A stretch of DNA of 64,000 nucleotides from Barnesiella intestinihominis YIT 11860. Its GTDB lineage: Bacteria > Bacteroidota > Bacteroidia > Bacteroidales > Barnesiellaceae. Below the pieces are notes generated by a model that ran no database searches, was not told where the DNA came from, and saw only the letters and a program-made list of their open reading frames with translations. Every line of letters starts with the position of its first letter. Positions within the stretch are counted from its first letter, which is position 1. This document shows positions 26,632-35,350 of the stretch, one piece after another. The stretch lies in the NCBI RefSeq assembly GCF_000296465.1, contig NZ_JH815204.1, positions 486,103-550,102 on the forward strand, read 5' to 3'. The translations under genes were made by a program, and so were the position numbers.

Positions 26632-28461
26632 ATGAAGAAACGTATCCTCTTTCTGATAGCCGTGTATTTTTGGTTTTTCATTATGTTTGTTTTGCAGAAA
26701 CCTCTATTCATGTTGTTTCATTGGGATATTTACGGTAAGATTCCGTTAATGGAGTGGTTTTCTGTGATGTGGAACGGGCGGCCATTGGATTTTTCTATGG
26801 CGGCTTATCTTACGGCCATACCTGCATTGTTTGTCGTGGCAACAGTGTATTTACAGAAAAAATGGTGGATTCCGGTGTATCGTGTTTATTTTGCTATTGT
26901 TTCGTTCGTGGTGGCTGCCATAACGTTGGGCGATGCCGTGCTGTATAGCTATTGGGGATTTAGGATAGATGCCACGCCTCTTTTTTATCTCACGTCCCCG
27001 GCCGATGCTGTCGCCAGTATTCCGGCATGGGAAACTGTACTGATTGTCTTTCTTATATTTGTTTATGCCGCTCTGTTGTTATGGCCCATGTGGAGATTAT
27101 CAGGAAAAACGGGTTCTTGGCAAAGACCTAAGAAATCGATTTTGTCCTTTGCTTGTTTATTGTTGCTTGCCGCTTCTCTTTTTATTCCTATTCGAGGCGG
27201 GTTTACGGTGTCGACCATGAATGTGGGCAAGGTTTATTTCAGCGATCGTATGGCGCTTAATCACGCCGCTATCAATCCGGTATTCAGTTTGATGTCGTCA
27301 TTGTCCAAATCGGAAGACTTTTCATCTCAGTATCGTTTTTTCGAACCGGAAAAGGCCGATGTTATTTTTGAACCTTTACGTGGCGGGGGGCCTTCGGTAT
27401 ATCCTGCCGACAGCTTGCAATGGGTGAAAGCTCGCCCGAATGTGTTGTTGATCGTTCTTGAAAGTTTTTCGGGGGTAGCCATGGAGAGTTTAGGTGGGAT
27501 TCCCGGAGTGATGCCCAATCTTGAAAAAATAGCTTCGGAAGGAATTTTGTTTACTAATTTTTATGCCAATAGTTTCAGAACCGATCGAGGGTTAACTTCT
27601 ATCCTTAGCGGCTACCCGGCACAACCCACCGCATCGATTATGAAGTATCCCGCCAAGTCGCAATCGCTTCCGGGTATATCGAAATCTTTACGTAAGGCCG
27701 GCTATGACACGCAGTTTCTTTATGGGGGTGATGCCGATTTCACGAATATGCGTTCCTATTTTATTTCTATGGGTATGGACAATATCGTGTGCGACCGTGA
27801 TTTCCCTTTGTCTCAGAGATTGAGTAAGTGGGGTGTTCCAGACGATGTGACGTTTGAAAAGTTTTATTCATTGATAAAAGAGCAATCTCGGGAGCCTTTT
27901 ATGAAAATGTTTTTAACGCTAAGCAGCCACGAACCGTTCGATGTTCCCATGAACCGGTTGGAGGATAAGTATTTGAACTCGATAGCTTATACCGATAGCT
28001 GTGTAGGAGACTTTGTAGAGAAATTGAAGAGGCTCCCTGTTTGGGACAATACGCTTATCGTCTTTGTCGCCGACCATGCCAAGCGTTATCCCCAAAATGT
28101 GGAGAACCACGATATTGTCCGTCATCATATACCTATGGTTTGGGCCGGAGGAGCCGTAAAGCGCCCTTTGGTTGTCGATGAATATTTGTCGCAAATGGAT
28201 TTGGCAGCAACTTTATTAGCTCAGTTGCATATTCCTTATGATGATTTTACGTTCAGTAAAAATCTTACGGATTCGACCAAAGAGCATTTCGTTTTTTATG
28301 CTTTTCCCGATGGGTTCGGATTTGTCGATAAAGATGGAGCGGCAGTATATGATTGTGCGTCTCAATCGATTCTGATCGGGCAGAACGATAGTAATGCCAT
28401 TCACTTGAACAAGGGAAAGGCATATCTTCAAAAATTATATGACGATTTAGCTCGTCGGTAA
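26632..28461 (+). CDS. LTA synthase family / sulfatase-fold membrane enzyme
   Basis: The ATG at 26632 (MKKRILFLIAVYFWFFIMF) is preferred; upstream sequence in the frame overlaps the divergent promoter region. The 609-residue protein has five predicted membrane helices in the first 220 residues. A periplasmic alkaline-phosphatase-fold domain follows (NVLLIVLESFSG, then the nucleophile Thr in SFRTDRGLTSILSGYP near residue 317, and FVADHAKRYP with metal-ligand His). In Gram-positives such enzymes polymerise glycerol phosphate; in Gram-negatives they are phosphoethanolamine or phosphoglycerol transferases acting on lipids or glycans. The acceptor here is unknown. The GNAT gene follows at 35 bases. 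Confidence 0.88.
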   Translation: MKKRILFLIAVYFWFFIMFVLQKPLFMLFHWDIYGKIPLMEWFSVMWNGRPLDFSMAAYLTAIPALFVVATVYLQKKWWIPVYRVYFAIVSFVVAAITLGDAVLYSYWGFRIDATPLFYLTSPADAVASIPAWETVLIVFLIFVYAALLLWPMWRLSGKTGSWQRPKKSILSFACLLLLAASLFIPIRGGFTVSTMNVGKVYFSDRMALNHAAINPVFSLMSSLSKSEDFSSQYRFFEPEKADVIFEPLRGGGPSVYPADSLQWVKARPNVLLIVLESFSGVAMESLGGIPGVMPNLEKIASEGILFTNFYANSFRTDRGLTSILSGYPAQPTASIMKYPAKSQSLPGISKSLRKAGYDTQFLYGGDADFTNMRSYFISMGMDNIVCDRDFPLSQRLSKWGVPDDVTFEKFYSLIKEQSREPFMKMFLTLSSHEPFDVPMNRLEDKYLNSIAYTDSCVGDFVEKLKRLPVWDNTLIVFVADHAKRYPQNVENHDIVRHHIPMVWAGGAVKRPLVVDEYLSQMDLAATLLAQLHIPYDDFTFSKNLTDSTKEHFVFYAFPDGFGFVDKDGAAVYDCASQSILIGQNDSNAIHLNKGKAYLQKLYDDLARR

Positions 28462-28496
28462 AAATATAGAGTGGGTTAATTGTATTTGTTTAGAAG

Positions 28497-28991
28497 ATGG
28501 AAATAAGAAATACATTGCCTGAGGATATGGACCGTGTGATGTTTATATTCGAGCAGGCCAGACAGTTTATGCGGTTGAACGGAAACTTGCATCAATGGAC
28601 GGGCGGATATCCTTCGAAAGAGGTTCTCGAAGCCGATATTTCGTCAAATAGCAGCTTTGTTTGTGTAGATGGCCAAAAAGAAGTGGTGGGCACTTTCTGC
28701 TTTCGTTACGGGTTTTCTCCCGAGCCGACGTATAACGTGATTTATGACGGAGGGTGGTTGAATGAGAAGCCTTATGGCGTGATACATCGGATTGCATCTT
28801 CGGGAAAAGTGGGAGGGGTCTTTTCCGCTTGCTTGGAATGGTGTTCTCGATACGTCGATAATATTCGTATCGATACTCATCGGGATAATAGGGTGATGCA
28901 AGAATTATTGCTTCGGCATGGGTTTCGCCGTTGTGGAATTATTTATTTGGCAAACGGGGACGAGAGGATTGCTTTTCAAAAAGAGGTTTAA
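28497..28991 (+). CDS. GNAT family N-acetyltransferase
   Basis: The 164-residue single-domain protein begins MEIRNTLPEDMDRVMFIFEQAR, the usual GNAT first strand and helix. It continues with VVGTFCFRYG and IASSGKVGGVFSACLEWC (acetyl-CoA pyrophosphate loop in the less common form without RGxG), and ends IDTHRDNRVMQELLLRHGFRRCGIIYL. That last block is the clearest family mark. The substrate is not identifiable. It is 35 bases downstream of the LTA-synthase-like gene and probably shares its transcript; a bidirectional terminator follows. Confidence 0.87.
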   Translation: MEIRNTLPEDMDRVMFIFEQARQFMRLNGNLHQWTGGYPSKEVLEADISSNSSFVCVDGQKEVVGTFCFRYGFSPEPTYNVIYDGGWLNEKPYGVIHRIASSGKVGGVFSACLEWCSRYVDNIRIDTHRDNRVMQELLLRHGFRRCGIIYLANGDERIAFQKEV

Positions 28992-29008
28992 ATTAGAATT
29001 TATATTAA

Positions 29009-29048
29009 AGAAAGGGGCGGGAAATGACATTCCCGCCCCTTTCTTTTT
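29009..29048. terminator. Bidirectional terminator between GNAT and subtilisin genes
   Basis: The hairpin AAAGGGGCGGGAA / TTCCCGCCCCTTT with T-rich flanks lies between the convergent genes. Confidence 0.88.
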
Positions 29049-29062
29049 GTGGAGGACAATTT

Positions 29063-31288
29063 TTACTTAACCGTTAGTTTTGTCGTCATATTGGTTTTAT
29101 CGCCTGTGATATGAATAAAGTAAATTCCCACAGCGAGATCGCTCAAATCTAATTGATTTTGTTCTCCTGCATTTATATTGCCCATGTATCGCGAGTATAT
29201 TTCTGTTCCATTGAGGGTATAAATCGAGACATTTACGTTTTTATCGTCGTTTTGTAGAAGGAAATAGCAAATGTCTGTGGCTGGATTGGGGTATACTATC
29301 GGCCGGGTTGGAGTTCCTACTTGTTCTATACCAGAGTGGTTTAGGCAGTATACCAAGCCATCGTATGCATTGATTTTCCCATATCCCCATCGGTTATTTC
29401 CTACACCGGTAATGTTACCGGTATAGCTGTCGGTTGTTGCGGTATTAGATAGAATTTCACGGACTTGTTCCGGTGTGAGCTTCGGATTGGCTTGCAACCA
29501 TGTAGCCAGAACACCGGTAACTACGGGGGTGGCCATGGAGGTTCCTTCCATCGAACCGTAGTAATAGTTTACGGTATTTACATTTTCTTGTTTGACGACA
29601 TAGTTATAATCTTCGCCGTTACGATTGCTACTTGTGGAACTATTGAACGAAGATATTAACATAGAGCCGGGGGCGGTAATATCGGGTTTCATACGACCGT
29701 CGGCGGTAGGCCCTAAACTTGAAAAGGAGACTAACTGATTAAGGGTTTGACCGGAGTTATTCCACATAGAGCTGTTTTTGTGATCTATGTAATTACAACT
29801 GGTGTAGGCTCCGACAGTAATGATTCGTTTTCCGGTTCCTCCGATTTCACCCATAGTAGAATTATTGTCTCCGTTCGTAAATTCACTATTGCCAAAGTTG
29901 GAGAGCCAAGACATGTAAGCATCGGTCCATGCATTGATTGTGGTTTCTTCGGGGCCAGAAATTTCGAATCCTATATAATAGTTTCTATTGTCGAATGAAG
30001 ATAAATTCAAATCGATAGTTATATTCCCTTTTTTATTGTAGGGATTGGTTGCAGTGGATATGTAAATATTTCCGTCAGCTCCTGTCGGATTAGATATTTT
30101 TTTACTGGCACTTGCGGCTGTCGAAAAAGATTCAGATGAGTAAACTTCCTTTTTATTTAGAATGTCATATACAAATACTCTTGCCGATAGTTGTTTTTCT
30201 GCATCTCCCCAGATATCGACGGTACTTGTCATTGAACCGTAGAGATACCAATTGGAGACAAATTCGACTAACGATTTCATGTTGGTATCTCCTTTTTTCA
30301 AGGTTTTTGTTGCATGTATATTGTATTCAGCTTCATTTCCCGAAGCTCCGACCAAAAGTCGGCCTTCTCCTTGCAATTCGTCGCAAATACGGTCGAATGT
30401 GGAAGTGCCATCGTGCGGACCGATATGATATCCGAGGCTCATATTGATGACACAGGGTTTACCGACGGATTCGGCATAGTCGTAGATATATTTAATACCG
30501 TCTGTGATGCTTGTATTGCTACTACTATTGTCGGATATGTTATAGCTGACGAGAACCAAATCTGCATCAGGAGCGATTCCATAGTATTCGTTTCCTTTAT
30601 ATGCTCCGGCTGCAATTCCCGTGACGTGGGTAGCATGGCTAGCTGCATAATCCTGTTTTGCCGCGATGATTTCCTCGGCATTCGTATATTCTGTTCCATA
30701 ATAATAGCCGGTGGGTGGCGTTCCCGACTGGTTTTGATTCCATACTCTTTTGATACGCAGATTTTTACCTTCTGTATCGTAGAAATTGATATGGTTATAT
30801 TGGAATCCGCCGTCGATGATGCCGACTATAACATCTTTGCCGGTATAGGCTTGGGTGAACCCTGTCCCTTCGTGTATTTTGTTTACATTGCTAAATTGTT
30901 CGGAACGAACGTTGTTCATTCGTTGATGAACCGGACGTCCTATTTCGATGTACTTTACCGATGGTAGTTGCGACACGGAAATCAAATTATCTGCCGGGAT
31001 ATTGGTGGAAAGTATAGTCCCGTATTGGGCATTGATGATGACTTGATTTTCTTCGAGTCCATCGAGATTATTTTCATCTACCAGGTGGAGAAATGCCGAA
31101 ACAGCCATTTCACCGTTGTTTTGGTTGATTGCGTATGTCGATTTGAGTTTTGCCCGTTGGCTGATAGTAGAGGTAGATTCGTAACTTCTCAAAAAATTTT
31201 GTGTCGATGGAGACATTTTTTCTTCTGCGTTTAACAGAAATGAGCCGAGTGTCGCCATTAAGCAAAGTGATAGTAATAATTTTTTCAT
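29063..31288 (-). CDS. Secreted subtilisin-like serine protease (S8) with propeptide and T9SS-type tail
   Basis: The start is the ATG at 31288, which opens into a signal peptide. The 741-residue protein then has a propeptide at about 25-125 and an S8 domain with the complete triad: Asp159 in GIIDGG, His218 in SHATHVTG, Ser584 in GTSMATP. The domain is interrupted by a jelly-roll-like insert, as in many long subtilisins. The C-terminal 75 residues form a T9SS-type sorting domain (VYPNPATDICYF ... LAVGIYFIHITGDK ... KLTVK), so the enzyme should be exported to the surface. The gene is 29 bases downstream of a lipoprotein gene whose product resembles the propeptide of this same protease. Confidence 0.95.
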   Translation of the reverse strand: MKKLLLSLCLMATLGSFLLNAEEKMSPSTQNFLRSYESTSTISQRAKLKSTYAINQNNGEMAVSAFLHLVDENNLDGLEENQVIINAQYGTILSTNIPADNLISVSQLPSVKYIEIGRPVHQRMNNVRSEQFSNVNKIHEGTGFTQAYTGKDVIVGIIDGGFQYNHINFYDTEGKNLRIKRVWNQNQSGTPPTGYYYGTEYTNAEEIIAAKQDYAASHATHVTGIAAGAYKGNEYYGIAPDADLVLVSYNISDNSSSNTSITDGIKYIYDYAESVGKPCVINMSLGYHIGPHDGTSTFDRICDELQGEGRLLVGASGNEAEYNIHATKTLKKGDTNMKSLVEFVSNWYLYGSMTSTVDIWGDAEKQLSARVFVYDILNKKEVYSSESFSTAASASKKISNPTGADGNIYISTATNPYNKKGNITIDLNLSSFDNRNYYIGFEISGPEETTINAWTDAYMSWLSNFGNSEFTNGDNNSTMGEIGGTGKRIITVGAYTSCNYIDHKNSSMWNNSGQTLNQLVSFSSLGPTADGRMKPDITAPGSMLISSFNSSTSSNRNGEDYNYVVKQENVNTVNYYYGSMEGTSMATPVVTGVLATWLQANPKLTPEQVREILSNTATTDSYTGNITGVGNNRWGYGKINAYDGLVYCLNHSGIEQVGTPTRPIVYPNPATDICYFLLQNDDKNVNVSIYTLNGTEIYSRYMGNINAGEQNQLDLSDLAVGIYFIHITGDKTNMTTKLTVK

Positions 31289-31317
31289 CGATTTAATTAT
31301 TAAATGGTCTTTGATAA

Positions 31318-31770
31318 CTAACGGTTGCGTACGGGAGAGGAACATTCGATATATGTAATTCCCGGTAAAGTAATGAATTGTGGTAATATTTTTAATGGTA
31401 TAGCAAAACTATATATCGAGTCGCTATATTTTATACAATGTCCCCCGATATGGAGGAGATTCTCTTCCTTGAAATCGGCAGCCGTGTGTAAGTAGCCTGT
31501 CAACAGATAATTCCCATTTTGATTGTGCAATGAAAATCTTTTTATCAACAATTCGGACGGGATATATTTTTCTAAATTATTGCCGGATTGTCGGAGATCG
31601 GCGTTCCACGCATCCCAAAACATGCGAAAAGAAGCGGAGACGGACAAATGTTCCGGCAAGGTATAGTTAGCCGTGCTGGCTGGCTTGTCGGATTTTTCCA
31701 GAGTTTTATTTGTATGACATGCTGTAAAGGCTATCATTAAAAAGGCTGCGTATATATATTTCCACATCAT
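31318..31770 (-). CDS. Lipoprotein resembling the propeptide of the adjacent subtilisin (possible inhibitor or chaperone)
   Basis: The 150-residue product has a lipoprotein signal (AFTAC, lipidated Cys18). From about residue 80 it can be aligned by eye over roughly 70 residues with the propeptide of the protease encoded 29 bases downstream. Shared landmarks are a basic start, NQNG against NQNNGE, GYLHTAAD against AFLHLVDE, and LPGITYIECSSPVRNR against LPSVKYIEIGRPVHQR. The last pair is the sequence just before the mature protease. Subtilisin propeptides act as folding chaperones and tight inhibitors, so a membrane-anchored copy could restrain or assist the protease on its way out. The role is inference; I know of no named family for this arrangement. 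Confidence 0.75.
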   Translation of the reverse strand: MMWKYIYAAFLMIAFTACHTNKTLEKSDKPASTANYTLPEHLSVSASFRMFWDAWNADLRQSGNNLEKYIPSELLIKRFSLHNQNGNYLLTGYLHTAADFKEENLLHIGGHCIKYSDSIYSFAIPLKILPQFITLPGITYIECSSPVRNR

Positions 31771-31936
31771 AATAGAAAAAGAATATTTAAAGAAACAAAT
31801 ATAATTATTTATTTCTTTAATGTTATATTTTTGAGATGGTATTTTAATGTATAGTTTTTTCTTCTATTTGTAATCTCGTTTGGATTATTTCTGACAATCT
31901 TTCAAGATAGGATTCGGTTTGACAACCGAAATAAAT

Positions 31937-31967
31937 TTTGTCCAGTATTTTCCTCTCTTTATCTTTG
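31937..31967 (+). promoter_or_regulatory. Predicted promoter of the EFR1 gene, near-leaderless
   Basis: TTTG at 31937-31940, a 19-base spacer and TATCTTTG at 31960-31967. The start codon is at 31980, so the mRNA leader would be only about 5-8 bases. Confidence 0.7.
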
Positions 31968-31979
31968 CTGAAAAAAATT

Positions 31980-32738
31980 ATGATTTTCTATTTTTCGGCA
32001 ACGGGTAATAGCCAATACATTGCACAGAGGTTGGCAGAAGTTACGGGTGAAACTCTTGTTTCAATAACAGAATGTCTGAAAAATCATAAATATACTTGGG
32101 AGCTGTTGCCCGGAGAGAGGGTCGGTTTTGTGACTCCTGTTTATTTTTTTGGATTGCCGTCTATTGTCTCGGAATTTATCCGTAACTTAGATTTATGTGT
32201 TCGAGGGCAACATTTCGTCTATCATGTCGTAACTTTTGGAACTATAACGGGACAGTCCCATTATATGATGGAAAAGGCATTGAGAAAGAAGGGATTAAAT
32301 TTGGACGGTAGATATATCGTCAAAATGGTAGACACCTATACATTGATGTTTGATTTGTCTGATGAAGAGAAATGTGAGAAGGTTACGAAAGATGCGGAGG
32401 TGTGTATAGATCGTGTTATAGAAAAGGTTGTCAACAGAGTTCGGGGTGATTTTGATAATAGGAAGATTCCTCACTGGCTCGCTTTTCCCTATACTTATTG
32501 TAATCGAAAGAAATCGACTGCTCCTTTCGTGGTATTAGGTCGATGTATCAGATGTGGGGCGTGTGCCAAGAAGTGTCCGATGGGTGCAATAGAAATGCGA
32601 GATAATCGTCCGATTTGGATAAAGGAGCAATGTTTGCAGTGTTTGGGGTGTTTGCATCGTTGTCCGGTATTCGCTATTCAGTATGGGAAAAAGACAATCA
32701 AACATGGTCAGTTCGTCCATCCGGGGGTAAAGATGTGA
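31980..32738 (+). CDS. EFR1-type flavodoxin-ferredoxin fusion protein
   Basis: I use the ATG at 31980. The upstream in-frame start would lie on the promoter. The 252-residue protein joins a flavodoxin-like domain (MIFYFSATGNSQYIAQRLAE, the FMN phosphate loop; VGFVTPVYFFGLPSIVSEFI) to two 4Fe-4S clusters at the C-terminus: CIRCGACAKKCPMGAI and CLQCLGCLHRCPVFAI. The order and size match the EFR1 family of ferredoxins. It is a cytoplasmic electron carrier. The redox partner is not encoded nearby. Confidence 0.92.
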   Translation: MIFYFSATGNSQYIAQRLAEVTGETLVSITECLKNHKYTWELLPGERVGFVTPVYFFGLPSIVSEFIRNLDLCVRGQHFVYHVVTFGTITGQSHYMMEKALRKKGLNLDGRYIVKMVDTYTLMFDLSDEEKCEKVTKDAEVCIDRVIEKVVNRVRGDFDNRKIPHWLAFPYTYCNRKKSTAPFVVLGRCIRCGACAKKCPMGAIEMRDNRPIWIKEQCLQCLGCLHRCPVFAIQYGKKTIKHGQFVHPGVKM

Positions 32739-32776
32739 AAATTGATTTCGATACAGTATTCTCTGTTGTGAAATTT

Positions 32777-33886
32777 TTATTGTTTTAGTTGGTTCGATAG
32801 AATGTTACTCAGTTGTTTTTCCGAAGGATTATTGGCTATGATTTTACCGTCGGGTCCGAGTAATATGAGGTGAGGGATTCCTTGTATGGCATACGTAAGT
32901 ATAGCGGTGGATTCCCAACCTTTTTGATCTATGAGTTGTGCCCATTTTATTTGGTTTTTCTGTATATATTCTTTCCATTCTTCCCGGTTTGTATCGAATG
33001 AGATACCTACAATGGAGAATTGCCGTTTGTCATATCGTTCGAATAATTGTTTTAAATAAGGAGTTTGTCTTCGACAAGGGGGACACCATGATGCCCAAAA
33101 GTCGAGGAGAATATATTTCCCTTTGTCGATATATGTCGATAAAGAAGCCTCTTTTCCTTCGATTGTCTGTAAAGGTAAGTCGATATACGGCATACCGGGT
33201 TCTACGTTTTTCAGTCGATCCAACATGTGGGAAACTTTTTTTACCGCCGGATTTTTTTTAAAAGAAGGAGCTGCATGGGCAATTAGCTCTCGCTGTTCTT
33301 CGGGGGAGAATAAAAAGCTGTTTTGTAGAAACAGATAGATAGAAGTTACGTTGTCGGTATTTGCCAGAATATAGTTTCGAGTGAGTGTTTCAAGACCTTT
33401 TTGTTCTTTATCGAAGGCCTTTTTCAATATTACAAAAGTACTGTCGGATAATTGTCCCGATAAATAATCTTTCAGATATCGGTTCGTAATGTTTCGTATG
33501 CGGGTATCGTAGGAGCGGCGTTTTGTCTCATACATCTGCAATCTGTTGTTCAGCGGTGTACCGGATATATGAGAGACAGAATCGAGCGTAACATAAATAT
33601 CTCCTTTTTCCAACGCTATCAGTTGAGGTGGAATTTGTGATTGTTTGTCGTTCAAATGTACCAATATTGCTACCGCCGGACTTTTTTGTTCTCCTTTGAA
33701 TGAGAATGAACCGTTAGTGACAGTAGCACTATCGACTATTTCGAATTGTTCGTTGTTTTGTTTTTGCAGTAAGATGGTTTCTCCATCGGGTATAAGATTG
33801 GTTTTTCCGGTGATTTTATATTTTCCGCCGCAGCTTGCCATAATCACTCCTATCAAACCGATCCATATCAATTGTCTTTTTTTCAT
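32777..33886 (-). CDS. TlpA-like thiol-disulfide oxidoreductase lipoprotein with DUF4369 domain
   Basis: The 369-residue lipoprotein (IMASC, lipidated Cys19) has an N-terminal DUF4369 domain at about 22-120 and an alpha-helical linker. A thioredoxin-fold AhpC/TSA-like domain begins near residue 230. Its active site FWASWCPPCRRQTPYL (WCPPC near residues 266-271) and the cis-proline GIPHLILLGPDGKII are intact. Proteins of this build in Bacteroidetes reduce or isomerise disulfides in the periplasm, often anchored to the inner or outer membrane. It is a single gene with its start on the far side of a quiet intergenic region. Confidence 0.92.
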   Translation of the reverse strand: MKKRQLIWIGLIGVIMASCGGKYKITGKTNLIPDGETILLQKQNNEQFEIVDSATVTNGSFSFKGEQKSPAVAILVHLNDKQSQIPPQLIALEKGDIYVTLDSVSHISGTPLNNRLQMYETKRRSYDTRIRNITNRYLKDYLSGQLSDSTFVILKKAFDKEQKGLETLTRNYILANTDNVTSIYLFLQNSFLFSPEEQRELIAHAAPSFKKNPAVKKVSHMLDRLKNVEPGMPYIDLPLQTIEGKEASLSTYIDKGKYILLDFWASWCPPCRRQTPYLKQLFERYDKRQFSIVGISFDTNREEWKEYIQKNQIKWAQLIDQKGWESTAILTYAIQGIPHLILLGPDGKIIANNPSEKQLSNILSNQLKQ

Positions 33887-34061
33887 AGTTATTTCGAATT
33901 TGCCGTTTATGGTATAAACAGAAGATTTTCAACATAGTTTAACCGAAACGGAGGATTAACAATTGGATATGTGGTTGATGAGAGCGGTTGTTGATGTTGG
34001 GCAGCTTTTGTGTGATAGAGCGTACAGAAAAGATTTTCGATGATGAAGAGTGGACGGAGCT

Positions 34062-34325
34062 TTACCGAAATTTTCGGAATATGCGAAAAATTCGTGATAT
34101 TAGTCTGAATCCCCATATAGCACTTTCGATCATTGTGAAGCCATTTAATAAACGGCCTCCGATATACCCTGAAACCGATTTCGCCTCTGAGAACGGTGCT
34201 ACTACTTGTCGGTAGGCTTCATTGACGTTTTTTTGCTGTTCGGCGATGGCTATTTTTAGAGCTTGTTTATGAACAGCTATTTCTTCGAGGGTCAGCCCTT
34301 GTTGATTTGTATGGTTTTCGTTCAT
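34062..34325 (-). CDS. Small envelope-associated hypothetical protein
   Basis: The 87-residue frame is taken from the ATG at 34325, directly after the stop of the holin-like gene. An ATG at 34346, overlapping that gene, is possible. The product is mostly helical (LTLEEIAVHKQALKIAIAEQQKNVNEAYRQVVAPF), then GYIGGRLLNGFTMIESAIWGFRLISRIFRIFRKFR, a hydrophobic, basic end likely to lie on or in the membrane. I do not recognise a family. It is translationally linked to the holin-like and YtxH genes, which points to a shared role at the inner membrane. Confidence 0.7.
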   Translation of the reverse strand: MNENHTNQQGLTLEEIAVHKQALKIAIAEQQKNVNEAYRQVVAPFSEAKSVSGYIGGRLLNGFTMIESAIWGFRLISRIFRIFRKFR

Positions 34326-34326
34326 T

Positions 34327-34686
34327 TTATAGAGGAGTTTTTTCATTATCCAGTAACACTTTGGAGATAAAACGAGTGATAGGAACCAATATGAGTTTTT
34401 TCTTGAATAGGATAACAATCGCTATGAGTAACAGGAACACAGCACCGACGATCGCATAGCTTCCTACGATTCCTACAAGAGGCTCTAAAAGATAGACCAG
34501 TGCAAAGGAAAGATATATGCCGGCTCCAACAGAGAGCACCAAGATGACAGCGAAGAGAACCGACATGCCCAATATAACCGAAATTTTTTCAGTAGCTGTC
34601 AGTTTGGCGTAGTCAATTTGTAAATTGATGTATTTCTTTCCTTCTTCAAATAGTTTTCGGAAAGCGTTGTTTTGAGTATCGAACAT
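34327..34686 (-). CDS. Phage-holin-like inner-membrane protein (Phage_holin_3_6 / DUF1469 type)
   Basis: The ATG at 34686 gives 119 residues. The N-terminal part is amphipathic and charged (FDTQNNAFRKLFEEGKKYINLQIDYAKLTATEKIS). Two membrane helices follow (VILGMSVLFAVILVLSVGAGIYLSFALVYLL and VGIVGSYAIVGAVFLLLIAIVIL) and then a basic tail. This matches the DUF1469 family, which is chromosomal and not phage-linked despite its name. It sits in the order YtxH, holin-like, small protein, a combination seen in other Bacteroidales and thought to relate to envelope stress. Confidence 0.82.
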   Translation of the reverse strand: MFDTQNNAFRKLFEEGKKYINLQIDYAKLTATEKISVILGMSVLFAVILVLSVGAGIYLSFALVYLLEPLVGIVGSYAIVGAVFLLLIAIVILFKKKLILVPITRFISKVLLDNEKTPL

Positions 34687-34779
34687 AACTGTGTTTTTTA
34701 GAGGAGAGAAAAATACAGATGAGAGTATCAAAGGTACGAACTGGTACGCTTTGATATCCTCATCTTCATTTTAAAGGAG

Positions 34780-34983
34780 TTACTTCCCGCCCTTTACCTC
34801 TTCGGCAATTTGGTCGACCAAGTGTTCCATATCTTCTTTTTTTAATTGGATTCCTTTGTCGTGAAGTAATTTACAAATGCGCGCTCTGGTATCGACCCCT
34901 TTTTCGGGAGCAAACAGAATTCCGGCGGCAGCACCCACGGCGGCTCCGCCGAGAAATGCAAACAATAAATTTAGACCTTTCAT
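34780..34983 (-). CDS. YtxH domain protein
   Basis: The 67-residue protein has a glycine/alanine-rich membrane helix (LLFAFLGGAAVGAAAGILFAPEKG) that forms the YtxH signature GxxAGxxLAPxxG. A short charged helix follows, with a C-terminal VKGGK. YtxH proteins are small inner-membrane proteins induced by stress in several phyla; no activity is known. It is the first gene of the three-gene minus-strand operon, 93 bases upstream of the holin-like gene. Confidence 0.88.
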   Translation of the reverse strand: MKGLNLLFAFLGGAAVGAAAGILFAPEKGVDTRARICKLLHDKGIQLKKEDMEHLVDQIAEEVKGGK

Positions 34984-35350
34984 AATTTTTACATTTTAAT
35001 GTGGTTATACAAAGATAACAAAATAATCGGGATTTTGTTAGTCTGCTTGAAAAAGATTTTCGGCTTAATCGGTTGACAAAAAACTATAAAGGATAAATAG
35101 GGGTTGAATTATGTATCGTTAAAGTCACTATCTTTGTAGATACGAAGAAGGGATGCGGTTCGGCATAGTCAAATCGGAAATGAATTTTCCGTTTGTCTCT
35201 GCGCTCACCTTTCGCTATCTTTGTAAGTACGAAAATAGGATGCGGTTCGGCATAGCCAAATTGGAAATGAATTTTCCGTTTGTCTCTGCACTCACCTTTC
35301 GCTATCTTTGTAAAGTTTAAAAGAAAAGGTATTATAAGATTCCTAGAATT
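34984..35350. other. Divergent region carrying the 87-bp promoter repeat
   Basis: The 367 bases between ytxH and uvrA hold two tandem 87-bp units (35129-35302) plus a partial third box, and no convincing gene. A minus-strand frame across the units is a by-product, because 87 is divisible by three. Confidence 0.7.
35129..35310 (+). repeat. 87-bp tandem repeat containing a complete promoter, upstream of uvrA
   Basis: TATCTTTG recurs at 35129, 35216 and 35303, exactly 87 bases apart. The sequence between is nearly identical (start TACGAA, then GCGGTTCGGCATAG, GGAAATGAATTTTCC, TTTGTCTCTGC, CACCTTTCGC). TTTG at 35192-35195 and 35279-35282 each lies 20 bases before its TATCTTTG, the consensus spacing of Bacteroidetes promoters. 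A palindrome CGGAAA-N5-TTTCCG at 35175-35191 (GGAAA-N5-TTTCC at 35263-35277) abuts each -33 element. The second promoter reads into uvrA with a leader of about 35 bases. Confidence 0.85.

Noticed and set aside
34327..34686. Prophage remnant suggested by the holin-like gene
   Set aside because: No other phage genes are nearby, and the DUF1469 family with YtxH is a usual chromosomal pair.
35129..35310. CRISPR-like array
   Set aside because: Only two units, contiguous and nearly identical throughout, with no spacers.
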